DNA of 64,000 bases, from positions 48,786,697 through 48,850,696 of the forward strand of contig NC_085869.1 in NCBI RefSeq assembly GCF_034702125.1, read 5' to 3'. Positions 9,453 through 19,571 of the stretch are shown here, piece by piece. This DNA is from Engraulis encrasicolus (taxonomy: Eukaryota > Chordata > Actinopteri > Clupeiformes > Engraulidae). The notes under the pieces are model-generated. The model did no database searches. It saw nothing but the letters and a program-made list of their open reading frames with translations, and was not told where the DNA came from. Position numbers and translations under genes: made by a program. The first letter of the stretch is position 1. Each line of letters opens with the position of its first letter.

Positions 9453-12302
9453 ATTTAAATGTCCTTAATCCTGATGAATAAGCAAGATCACAATTTTTAG
9501 AATACACAAGCGCGAGAAGCACATGAATTTGTACTCATTGTGTAATCAAACTAGAAATGATATCCACGGCTCACTGTAACAGCAAATATAATTGTAATAC
9601 ATTCTAAACAAACAGGGTAGAATAGTGTACTTTTACAACTAGGCATGTGAAATAGAGCACAAAAACAAGTGCTTTATGTTTTTTACAAATCAGAAACAAA
9701 ACTTGTTACATGTTAACCAGTCTCTTTTCCCTAAGTCAGGCTGGTTTAAAACAATAGTTTCAACAAATCCCCTTGCTTTATACTGACATTTAGACTTTGT
9801 TTATTTTATAAGCTGTCAGAGTGACCCGGCATGATTGTCATAAAAAAAAGGAATGAAACCATTAAGTAAATTGTTAAGGACACGTGCTAAAATGTTATTA
9901 TGTTCATCACTTGTAGGTATGTTATACAAGGAGAGAATGCCTAACTTGAGCATGCCGATTTGCATGCTTGCTCCTTGGAAATGCTTGTGATTCCTTTTAT
10001 TGTTTCAAGCTGTTATTATGACATACACAACATGTAACTTGTCATTAAAAGCAAACATATAAACTGTATTCTTTACAAAATAAGTAACCCGAGAGTCAAC
10101 AAACTTTGAAGTAAACGTTTATTATTTCAAACTAATAATAATGTATATTATAACAAACTGTTGATTTAAAAATAAGCATGGGTTTCAGGACAACTACCTA
10201 TAGGAGGAGTATTTTTTTAAGAATATGTTTTGACTATGGCTGATTTTCTTATGGATTCCTCGCGTATCATGGGGTAAAAAAATCAGGAAATTAAGTCTGT
10301 ATCATATATCAAAACTAATGGTCATTGACAAAATGTGTATGAAAAATATAGGTGTATATGAAAACTACCACAGGGAGCATGAAGCAGCCTGAATACTGTA
10401 GATAACATGGGAAGATGTTTTGATCCCTTAATTGGCTAGTATGTGACTGACCAATAAGAGTAAGGGAACATTCAAGGATTGAAGTGTCATTTGGCTGTTG
10501 CTGCATCAATCTAACAGCACACCAATTAGACCATTTCTGTCAGAGCCAGGGGCAATGACCCAGTTTTTGTAAGATGACCCAGTTATTATTTTTTATTGTA
10601 TATTTTTACTAAAGTCTGCTTTGACTTATATTATGCCACCTCAGGTGACAAACTCATGCCAGTAATCCTGTTCATGTCAGGTAACCATCAAAAACACAAG
10701 TGCTCAGATATTTTTGTCTTTTATACACCTGCCTCCTTCAATGGAAAAGACAGGTACTGTATGTCAGAAGAGAAGATCGAATGAAGGGGAACAAGATGCA
10801 TGATGTCTTCCGCAAATCAACTGAAATCGCCAGTCTTTAATGAAAAAGAGGGTCTTCATTATTATCAGCGTTGTTTGTGGTGATGGTGGTTGTGATTACA
10901 TACGTATCAACACAACATACAGGTATAGCACAACCTAGCAAAAATATTGTAATGATGATAAACATGACTGAATGAATAAAATGAAGTCAGTGATTCACAA
11001 ATTAAATCTTGGTATGTACATACATTAAAAATATATATAATAAAAACAACCCTTGGATGAGTCTGTTTTAGACTATGACATGTAATTGTTCTCTATTAAC
11101 ACCATTACATTTTACAATAAAAGCTATGATCTTGAAAAATCACAATATTCTTTTCAACAATGAGATCACACACAGTCTTGCATGAAGAAAACCATGATAA
11201 ATTTGCTTTGTGTTGTGTCCGGGCAATATGATATTATTTAAGAACAATGTCAAGGACTATGTGACATTTAGCACATTCTTGGTCAGTCCAAGTTCACATT
11301 TACAATGTTTATTCATAACAATGCAATAGACAATTAAAAAGACCCTCTGACTTCATATTTACTGCTCATCTGGGTCAGGTAATTTTTTACGCTTTTCCTG
11401 CCATTCCACACCTTTTAAGTGTTTTATCCTGGTAGTGGAATGGAGGCTCTGAGAGTTGCCATGTGCAGAATATGGGATGCCACCTCTGATTTAGGGTGAT
11501 TGTAAAAAAATAATTTATGCTGTGATGTGAACCAGTGATCATGTTTACCATTGTTTTGGACGCCATCTGTTGAAAGAGTATGAAGCAAACGTTGTACTCA
11601 TTCAGAGCAGTCATCGGTAACATACATTCCAGATATGGATTTCAAGTTCATGCCTAAAATTCCGAAGGAAAGATCTTCATAATACACAGATCAATTCTCA
11701 AGGAGCTGTTTAAATATGTTGCCAGTTTGATGCCACATCCCTACTGGCAGTAAGGTTTTGCTAAAAAAAAAAAAAAAAGATGTGGAACAATGCTATAAAC
11801 ATCTTGGGGTAATACTCCTTATTTCAAATTACATGTTTTCTTTATTTCACTAAGTACCAAAGGATCGCTCATGGGGATATAACACAATTATGAAACAACA
11901 CTGTACCACAGCATGTAATGATTTTCTCCAACATACATAAATGTCTCCATCGTAAAAACAGTTAAGGAATTGCATTACCTTTCCGATGACAAAAAGATAC
12001 TGCAACTACAGAAAATATTTTACATGCATGACAGTGAATACAATGTAATACCGTACAAAAAAATATATCGGACATATTAGCTGCCTACATCTTGCACTAA
12101 TTAAAAATGTTTAACAGTGGTCCTATACATCAGTGCTATGGTTAGCATGTAAACATTCACTAATATGAATTACACATGCCATGCATGAACAAACAATGGA
12201 CACTGACAGACTGAGATGAGACTCTACACTATCACATTACATCCCCAGGGCCAATTGTTTGATCGAGTCATTACTTTGCAATAGAAATCAAACCAACCAT
12301 TT
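9453..12302. other. Divergent intergenic region of the crystallin cluster
   Basis: About 2.9 kb separates the minus-strand gamma-M pair from the plus-strand pair. The sequence is AT-rich, with a short A run at 11762-11778. I see no exon or repeat. Its position between two divergent lens promoters makes it the natural place for shared enhancers, but I see no specific one. Confidence 0.4.
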
Positions 12303-12377
12303 TGCTGATATGCAAATCGAGCTCATTTGCCTAACAAAGACTTTCGCTTGTCGGCATATTCTGCTTTTTGATATAAA
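12303..12377 (+). promoter_or_regulatory. Promoter of third crystallin gene (Maf, octamer, Sox, TATA)
   Basis: In order: TGCTGA, a Maf half-site, at 12303-12308; ATGCAAAT, a perfect octamer, at 12310-12317; AACAAAG, a Sox consensus, at 12333-12339; and TATAAA at 12372-12377, 58 bp before the ATG. This is the densest set of lens-type motifs among the four promoters. The factors are inferred from motifs. Confidence 0.6.
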
Positions 12378-12429
12378 CCTCGACTGCTCTGCAGCTGGAG
12401 AAGGTGAGCAGTTCAGCAACTGTGGAAAA

Positions 12430-13681
12430 ATGGGAAAGGTAAGTCTCATTCCTCTCTTAGCAAATATACAGCTTAACTAATAAGAAAAAAATCAAAACAG
12501 TTGGCATGACAAAAAAAATTGAAGTTACAAATAAGTAACGAATATGTAAATGGTGATTATTCTGCAGACTGATTCAGGTAGAAGCTTACCAGGGTCTGTC
12601 TCCCCACCCACTTCTTTTCAGATTGTGTTCTACGAGGAGAAGAATTTCCAGGGCCACAGCCATGAATGCAGCAGCGACTGCCCAGACCTGCACTGCTACT
12701 TCCGCCGCTGCAACTCCGTCAGGGTGGAGAGTGGGTGCTGGGTCCTGTACGAGCGTCCCCACTACAAGGGCTACCAGTACATCCTGAACCAAGGAGAGTA
12801 CCCAGACCACCAGCAGTGGATGGGCTTCAGTGACAGCATCAGGTCTTGCCGCTGTATCATGAACGTAAGATCGCCTGATGAGCCGTGATCCATCTCGTTG
12901 TTGCACAAACAGTGGTGTGAAAAAATGTAATGCATTTGTTTGCGATGGTAAAATCAGTGTGGATATTCACTTTAGGCTAGTGGGAATATTGCTAGTCGGT
13001 CCATTACTGAACTATGTTGAACAGTCTTCTTTGTTAAGCCATATTTACAGTATATTAACAGCAATAACCTTACCATTTATCAGAACATGTTAGTTGTGTG
13101 GCATGAAATAACTTCATCAGCCGATTAATGTCCTGAAATATCGGACCAGAGTGTGAGGCAGTGGGCTGCTTAAATGGCATGCAAGTGGGCGCACCAGCCA
13201 GACATAATGCAGAAAAAATCCAACGGACAATAAGAAGAGATAAAAGGCTCATTTCTTGGCAGGAGTACGCTCAGGCACATTATCAGGGAGGGTGTCAGGA
13301 AAACTGCCAAGACGCCCCGAGGAGAAAGGGTCATATTAGGCTTCCAAGTTACATAACGCTGGAATTTCCCTGAATTGTTTTTTTTACCATTTCGTTATTT
13401 TAAAGGTGTATGGAAATACCTACAAGATCAGAATTTACGAGAGGCCAGATTTTGGAGGACAGATGGCTGAGTACCGTGACGACTGCCCCTCAGTCAACGA
13501 GGCCCTGAAGTTCCGTGATTTCAACTCCTGCGTGGTGATGGAGGGAGCCTGGGCCTTCTACGAGCAGCCAAACTACAGGGGGCGCCAGTACTTCCTGGAG
13601 AAAGGGGAATACCGCAACTACAGAGATTGGGGTGCCAGCTCTTCTGCTATCGGTTCCTTCCGCAGGGTCACGGAGTTCTAG
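12430..13681 (+). CDS. Gamma-crystallin, tryptophan-retaining type (gene 3)
   Basis: Three exons: 12430-12438 (MGK), 12622-12864 (81 codons), 13406-13681 (91 codons plus TAG), giving 175 residues. The first donor is GTAAGT at 12439 and its acceptor ends TTTTCAG at 12621. The second donor is GTAAGA at 12865 and its acceptor ends TAAAG at 13405. The N-domain starts [12 protein letters not shown] and has [26 protein letters not shown] and QQWMGFSDS. The C-domain has [43 protein letters not shown] and ends FRRVTEF. All four canonical gamma-crystallin tryptophan positions look kept, and only 5 methionines occur, so this is not gamma-M. It resembles the gamma A-F/gamma S group; I cannot choose a paralogue name. 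It is the first plus-strand gene of the divergent cluster. Expected role: structural lens protein. Confidence 0.93.
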
Positions 13682-13743
13682 AGCACCATGGTCTTCCTAC
13701 GTTGGCTTTCAGAAAAATCATTTGTATGCCTTGCATACCAGCA

Positions 13744-13749
13744 AATAAA
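13744..13749 (+). other. Poly(A) signal of third crystallin gene
   Basis: AATAAA 63 bases after the TAG stop. Confidence 0.8.
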
Positions 13750-14158
13750 AACATTGTTTTGCTGCAACATGGAGTTTTGTAATATTTTATTTCAGTTTGA
13801 AGAGGATGTAAAAATTGTGTAATACTACACATTTTTTGTCCCAAAATCAGCATGCAGTATATGTCGTCTTGACAAAATAATGTAGCAGTCGCAGTAATGA
13901 CAAATTATCTTCAGCTGAGTCTCAGAAGACTTTAGCAAACCGTTTATAACCTCAGAAAGATGACAAGGTTGTTCAGGTATTAATTTAGGCCCTATGTTCT
14001 TAAAATATGAAGCTGTGACAGGAAAGATTTGCGACATGGATGCGTGCATGGGTGTACAGTTTGCTGCGCATAGCATCCAATGAGGTTGAGCATGAAGTGC
14101 TCAGTCATGCTCAACGTTGTCGGCTGCCAGCTGGAGGGCATTAGAGGATAATGAGGCA
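13750..14158. other. Intergenic, nothing recognised
   Basis: No exon or repeat seen between the poly(A) signal and the minisatellite. Confidence 0.45.
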
Positions 14159-14555
14159 AAATAATACCATCACCACCCCACTCCCACCCCAGTCCACAAT
14201 AATACCATCACCACCCCACTCCCACCCCAGCCCACAGTAATGTCACCACCCTCACCACCACTCTACCATTCCAGTCCACAATAATACCACCCCCACCACC
14301 ACTCTCCCCCTAGTCCACAATAATACCACCCCCACCACCTCACTCCCACCACAGCCCACAGTAATGCCACCACCAGCATCACCACCACTCTCCCCCCACA
14401 GCCCACAACAATACCACTACCATTCTACCATCCCAGCCCACAATAATACCACCACCCCTCTCCCACCCCAGGCCACAAGAATACCACCTCCAACACCGCC
14501 ATCCTCATCCCAGCCCACAATAATAGTTCCAACACTACCACAACCCCTTTCCCAA
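14159..14555. repeat. C-rich minisatellite, about 36-40 bp unit
   Basis: About ten imperfect units built on AATAATACCACCACCAC plus CTCCCACCCCAGCCCAC repeat in tandem. The first two units are nearly identical and later ones have diverged. The strong C/A strand bias opens a spurious proline-rich frame at 14364-14702 that should not be taken as a gene. Confidence 0.9.
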
Positions 14556-15429
14556 CAGGGCACAACCACCACACCACACAGGTTAATTTCGAGGCAGATC
14601 GCCCTAAAGACAAGCTATTCCACTCCACAGTCTTGCACCAAACTGAGGAAAAACAGATATGGTCCTAAACTTTCATCCTTAGTCCACACAATGGATTCTT
14701 AATGTTATAGTCATAATAAGTTAACATAAAGACAGACATAAAGACTGTTTTTTAATAGTGGCAAATAAAGATACCACGATAATGCACCGTGACTTTAAAT
14801 GTATTTTAAAAAAGAAACTCTGTACAAATGACAGGACAGCATAACTTTCTCCATTTACCACCAATTTCAAGTATTTCAATTGGCTTTAAATTTCACTTTT
14901 GTATATTCAAGAACGATAGTTTGTCCTATTCATGCACCATGTTGAACTAATCTTGTCTGTCACCCACTTTGAAATTATAGGGTAGAGTAGAGTACAGTAG
15001 AGTAACTTTATTAATCCCAAGATGGTGTTAAGCAACCCACACATATTATACACATTGCAATATATACACTACATTACCAAAAGTATTTACTCACCCAACC
15101 AAATGATCAGAATCAGGTGTCTTAATCACTTGGCCTGGCCAAAGATGTATAAAGTAATGCACCTAGGCATTTTATAAACATTTGAGAAAGAATGGGCTGC
15201 TCTCAGGACCCTGAATTCCAGCTTGGAGCTGTCATAGGATGCTCTCTGTACAACAAATCCAGTCATGAAATTTGTTTGCTTTTAGGTATTCCATAATCAA
15301 CTGTCAGCTTTATTATAAGAAAATTGAATAGTTTGAGAACAACAGCAACTCAGCCACAAAGTAGTAGGTCACGTAAACTGACAGAGAGGGTTTGGTGGAT
15401 GCTAGGGTGCATATAGTGCAAAGAGTTGG

Positions 15430-16350
15430 TTGACTTTTTGCACAGTCACTGTGACTTTCAGATTGTCCCAATTACAATACGCAGAAAGCTTCATGGAATG
15501 GGTTTCCATAGAAAAGGAGTTGCATCCAAGCACCACCAAACATCACCAAGTGCAATGCAAAGCGTGGGATGCAGTGGTGCTGCATACCACAACTGGCCTC
15601 TATAGGGCAGTGAAGATGCATTCTCTGGAGTGATGAATTACGCCTTTCCATCTGGCAATCTGATGGACAAGTTTAGGTTGCCAGGTTAATAGGAGAACAG
15701 TATTTCTGACTGCATTGTGCTAAGTGATGGATGAAATGTGATGGAGGAGGAATTATGGTGTCGGCTTCCAGGAGTTGGGTTTGGTCACTTATTTCCAATG
15801 TAAGGAACTTTTAGTGCTTCAGCATATGAAAACATTTTGGACAATTCCATGCTCCTAATCTTATGGGGAACAGTTTGGAGCGGGCCCCTTCCTCTTCTAA
15901 CATCACCGTGCACCAGTGCACAAAGTAAGGTCCATAAAGACATGGATAATAAAGTGTGGTATGGATGTAGTCGATAGAACACCATAGCCTGATTATCATC
16001 GACTTCCAAATCTCTTCGAGACTTGGTCTGACCAAGAGCATAACAATAAACATTTCCCAAACAGTATGGTTGACCCGCCTCTCTTGGTTTTCTTTTGGTT
16101 GTTTGCTTCCTGACAAAGTGGAGTTCCCGTATTTTCTGGAACTAAGAAAGTACTTGCATTGCGTCACTAGGAGGGCACGGCCTGGCTAAGAACACCATTG
16201 GTATGAATTAAAGCGAAGATTGAGAGCCAGACCTTCTCGGCCAACATTACTGTGTGACCTCACTGATGCACTTTTGGAAGAATGTGTTCCTATAAACACA
16301 CTTTTCACTCTTGTGGACAGCCTTCCCAGTTAAGTTGAAGAGGTAATAGC
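15430..16350 (+). pseudogene. Tc1 transposase pseudogene
   Basis: Remnants of a DDE transposase frame run through the Tc1 element. One still-open piece from 15494 reads MEWVSIEKELHPSTTKHHQVQCKAWDAVV, recognisable as the segment after the DNA-binding domain. Frameshifts follow near 15590 and later. The nested insertion at 15986-16188 separates the last part, whose DNA near 16200-16340 still follows the transposase end through a GTGGACAGCCTTCCCAG segment near 16313-16329. No continuous catalytic core is encoded. Confidence 0.7.
15986..16188. mobile_element. 203-bp element nested inside the Tc1 copy
   Basis: The insert is flanked by an exact 10-bp direct repeat, AGAACACCAT, at 15976-15985 and 16189-16198. 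This repeat falls where the Tc1 transposase sequence would otherwise be continuous. The insert begins AGCCTGATTATC and ends CGGCCTGGCTA, giving short inverted ends (TAGCC). An 8-bp duplication within the repeat plus these ends would fit a hAT-type MITE, but the class is not settled. Confidence 0.7.
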
Positions 16351-16467
16351 AACAAAAGGTGGACCGATATTATATTGAACCCTATGGGTTAGAAATGAGA
16401 TGGCAGTTAAGTCCATATGTGAGTCAAGGTAGGAAAGCCAATACTGTACTTTTGGTAATATAGTGTA

Positions 16468-17244
16468 TCAAACATATAGTAAACATACAGGCATTCAGAC
16501 AGAACAAAAACCGATCAAACATGTTGCACGGCCCTTTATGAATACTATACAAACATTACCTAACCTTTGTCATTTGTTTTGTTTTGTTGGAGACATGTAA
16601 AATAAAATCCTTCATCTGACGTGGTTCAACTTTGTAACTTCAAGCTTCATCAGAGGGTCGCATGGATGTTGATGTGTGACTTGCTTTAAAATCAGCATCA
16701 GCATTTAAAATCAGCATCCATGTCACCCCGTTATACAATTATTAACCAACCTTGCTGGAGAAAAGACTCACACTAGATGGTATCATTTTGCCAGCCTTGG
16801 CAAGTATGAAGAAGAGAAGGGAAATCTTGCAGATTGGACTTGTAGTTTGGGGTCAAATGGATTTTTTTGGATTTATTAGCAAATTGATTGAATTTAAACT
16901 ATTACCATATGGTAGTGTTTGAACATGTTGGAACCAAGACACAAAAGTGGATATTTGTCAAATATAGTTTTTTTTCTACAGCACTGGAGTTTCGTTGGGA
17001 CTTATTAGCTGTGGGGTTTAGGGGTGTGGAAAGTGCCTACAGTACATGCACCAGCTCATTGCAAGGTACATGTAGGTGCGAGCATTTTCACTCTCACTTG
17101 TTGCGTGGCCATGAGCCAAAGCCCCCACCTCAGCCTCCAGGGCTTGGAACCATTTAATTGGATGAAAATATTTTTTCTGGAATCAAAAGGTCACTGCGCT
17201 GATACAATGACGGGGTGTGTGTGACATTAAGCCACACATTTGAC
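16468..17244. other. Intergenic, nothing firm recognised
   Basis: The stretch between the Tc1 element and the fourth crystallin promoter holds no exon. A GCTGATACAATGA string at 17198-17210 combines a Maf-like core with a Sox-like ACAATG and could be a distal lens site; this is weak. Confidence 0.4.
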
Positions 17245-17350
17245 AACAATCGCAGCATCAGCTGTTGTGCAGATGGTGTTTTGTAAATGCGCAGGCCTTT
17301 CAGATGACTGTGATTCCCCTGGCAATGCGAGTTAATGTCCCATATATAAA
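17245..17350 (+). promoter_or_regulatory. Promoter of fourth crystallin gene
   Basis: TATAAA at 17345-17350 within CATATATAAATC, 87 bp before the ATG. AACAAT, a Sox-type core, is at 17245-17250, and TCAGC (GCTGA on the other strand) at 17258-17262. Motif evidence only. Confidence 0.55.
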
Positions 17351-17431
17351 TCTGACTCCTACCTCTGCCAGTGCAGCCTGCGTCAATAGGTAAACATTTT
17401 GGCAGCAAAATCACACTAACAGAACCCAAAT

Positions 17432-18498
17432 ATGGAGCGAACGGGAAAGGTGAGTGTTCATTCATCTCCTATGATGTAATTAACTTGAAAAACATCCTCT
17501 CAGCCCCTTCCATCCAAGTACCAATATGCTCAATCTTTTTTTTTAAAAAGCACTCTTACATAAACAAACACGTGCATTCTCTGTTCACAGATATTTTTCT
17601 ACGAAGACAGAAATTTCCAGGGTCACTCCTATGCCTGTAGCACAGACTGCCTGGAGCTGAGTTCCCATTTCAGCCACTGCAACTCAGTCAGAGTGGAGAG
17701 TGGGGCATGGGTGCTGTACGAGAGGCCCAACTACATGGGCTCGCAGTACGTCCTGACCAGGGGAGAGTACCCCGACTACCACCGCTGGATGGGCTATAAT
17801 GACACCATCAGATCTTGCCGCCTAGTCCTAAATGTAAGTCCCAAGGCTTGAATCCCCACCATGTCACAAAATACAAAATAGAGCTAATAATGAAAATCAA
17901 TTTCCGAATTTAACACTGTTCTAGTTGATCACACTTCCCAAATGTTGAATGATTTTCAGTAGTGTCCTTACTACGTAGTTGAAATAGGTCTGTGAGAAGA
18001 GTTGGATAAATACAGTTGGGGAACACTCAAAGGCCAAAAAAAGAAGTTATCAAATTTGATTAAAGATTTTTTTTAAATGACGGCCATCAATATCATTTCA
18101 AGCACTCAATCTAATTTACAGTAAATGGCATAACTCAGAAGCAGTTTGCTAACGCTTGTCATCCCCCTTCTCTTTCCCATCTCTTGCAGACCTCTAACAT
18201 GTATCGCATCCGGATTTATGAGAATGCCGACTTCCAGGGTCACGTGACAGAGCTCAACGAAGACTGTCCCTCTGTGTATGATCGCTTCAGTCGCTCGGAG
18301 GTCCGCTCTTGTAACGTGATGAACGGAGCCTGGGTCTTTTATGAGCATCCCAACTACCGCGGCCGCCAGTACCTGCTGGAGCGTGGCGAGTACCACTGCT
18401 GCACAGAGTGGAACGCCATGCACCCCACCGTGGGCTCCTTCCGACGTGTTCAGGACATTGATACGCCTACGCCTCCCAGCAGCAGATCTCACAACTGA
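17432..18498 (+). CDS. Gamma-crystallin with extended ends (gene 4, gamma-S-like)
   Basis: Three exons: 17432-17449 (MERTGK), 17591-17833 (81 codons), 18190-18498 (102 codons plus TGA), giving 189 residues. Donors are GTGAGT at 17450 and GTAAGT at 17834; acceptors end CAG at 17590 and 18189. The N-domain has [46 protein letters not shown]. The C-domain has [42 protein letters not shown] and GSFRRVQDI. The six-codon first exon is longer than the MGK of its neighbours and recalls the extended N-terminus of gamma-S crystallins. After the usual end (FRRVQDI) there is an unusual hydrophilic tail, [12 protein letters not shown]. It has 6 methionines, so it is not gamma-M. I favour a gamma-S-like paralogue but do not assign a symbol. 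Confidence 0.92.
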
Positions 18499-18590
18499 GA
18501 TTGAGATAACTCTCGTTGTGTCATTACATTGCAGAAAATTCTGAGCACAGATAAATGTCACTGTTTGCCGATTACTTTGTGAAGTCAAAA

Positions 18591-18596
18591 AATAAA
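18591..18596 (+). other. Poly(A) signal of fourth crystallin gene
   Basis: AATAAA 93 bases after the TGA stop. Confidence 0.8.
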
Positions 18597-19284
18597 AACA
18601 TCTACCTTACAAAAAAGTTTTTGTTGTTTGATGATCAGATCCATGTTTTGAGAGCTAAAATAATCTATCCTTTCTTGTATTGGCATTGATATAACGATAT
18701 TGATGTTATTCATTGTGAGAGTAGAAGAACATTTGTGTGTGTAATGTGTAATGATGGTGTGTGATGTACTACTCTACACCCGGCCCGGGCATGACAAACA
18801 TCTGCTCTGCCATGAGGTCAGAACAAATAAAAACATAAATGTGTTCGACTTTCGATCACTAAAACTTCAGGGGGTCATATCTCTCAAATGCATTCACAGA
18901 GAGTTAGATCTTATGCTAATAGTCGTCTCATAACAGACGTTGATGAGAAGAGAAAATGGAAAAGTAAAAATATTTTCTCTGTCCAAACATCTAACTTGAT
19001 TCTCATTAGGTTGGGGCGTTGGTTTGGTCCACAACTTCACTTACCCTACATAATTTGGCCCTGGGAGAAAAATAATTGGAGGCCACAGCTCTACAGTATT
19101 CTCACTTAGGTTCATATCTCATCAAAACTTGATCCAGAACACTGAATGCTGCTTCAGATGAGCACTTCCAAGACAACTGATTTTAAACTGACATATTTTT
19201 AGCATTTCATAAAAGTTTCAATGTTCCAGTTACCAGGCCTTTGCAGCAAAACATTATCATAAGAACAATTTCAAACAGTAGAAT
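18597..19284. other. Intergenic, nothing recognised
   Basis: No exon or defined repeat seen downstream of the last crystallin gene. Confidence 0.45.
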
Positions 19285-19571
19285 TTCAACAGTAGAAATG
19301 CACTCGGAGAGTGCAGACCTATGCCAAGGAAGGAAACTGTTTGATAGAAAGTCTTTTTTTATGGAGTTAGAAACGTTAATGTAAAAAATCACCCTATCCA
19401 ACAATGGTGAAGAATACATCTAAAATATCCCTGGATCCAGATCGTGAGCCGGATCACCACCAACATGTAATCACTTGTTCCTTTTGTCATTTCCAAGAAT
19501 TATCCTGCTGACAGGCAGACAGACAAACCAACGTGACCAAAAATATATAATAATCTTTAGCAGAGGTAATA
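19285..19571 (+). mobile_element. RTE-type LINE 3' end fragment (tentative)
   Basis: The stretch runs from TGCACTCGGAGAGTGCAGACC through GGATCCAGATCGTGAGCCGG to GCTGACAGGCAGACAGACAAACCA and ends TAGCAGAGGTAATAA. This order resembles the conserved 3' tail of RTE/BovB-like retrotransposons. No ORF is left. The family call rests on remembered tail style. Confidence 0.45.

Larger units (their letters stand above)
15067..16465 (+). mobile_element. Decayed Tc1-family transposon
   Basis: The element starts CACTACATTACCAAAAGTAT and ends ACTTTTGGTAATATAGTG, an imperfect inverted pair, with TA at 15065-15066 and 16466-16467 as expected for Tc1/mariner. The interior matches a fish Tc1 transposase gene in order. 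Recognisable segments include GAAAGAATGGGCTGCTCTCA near 15186, GCTTCATGGAATGGGTTTCC near 15488, TCTGATGGACAAGTTTAGGT near 15659, and GTGCACCAGTGCACAAAG near 15908. A 203-bp insertion (15986-16188) interrupts the 3' part. Without it the copy is about 1.2 kb, slightly shorter than an intact element. Stops and frameshifts break the transposase frame throughout, so the copy is inactive. Confidence 0.88.

Noticed and set aside
14364..14702. Proline/threonine-rich protein
   Set aside because: It is a frame through the C-rich minisatellite; no splice or promoter context.
14985..15050. LINE/SINE 3' tail (ACTTTATTAATCCCAAG)
   Set aside because: Resembles a common fish retroelement end but is too short to assign.
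15785..16167. Antisense frames of 91 and 118 codons
   Set aside because: They run antisense through the Tc1 transposase relic and its nested insertion and match no family.
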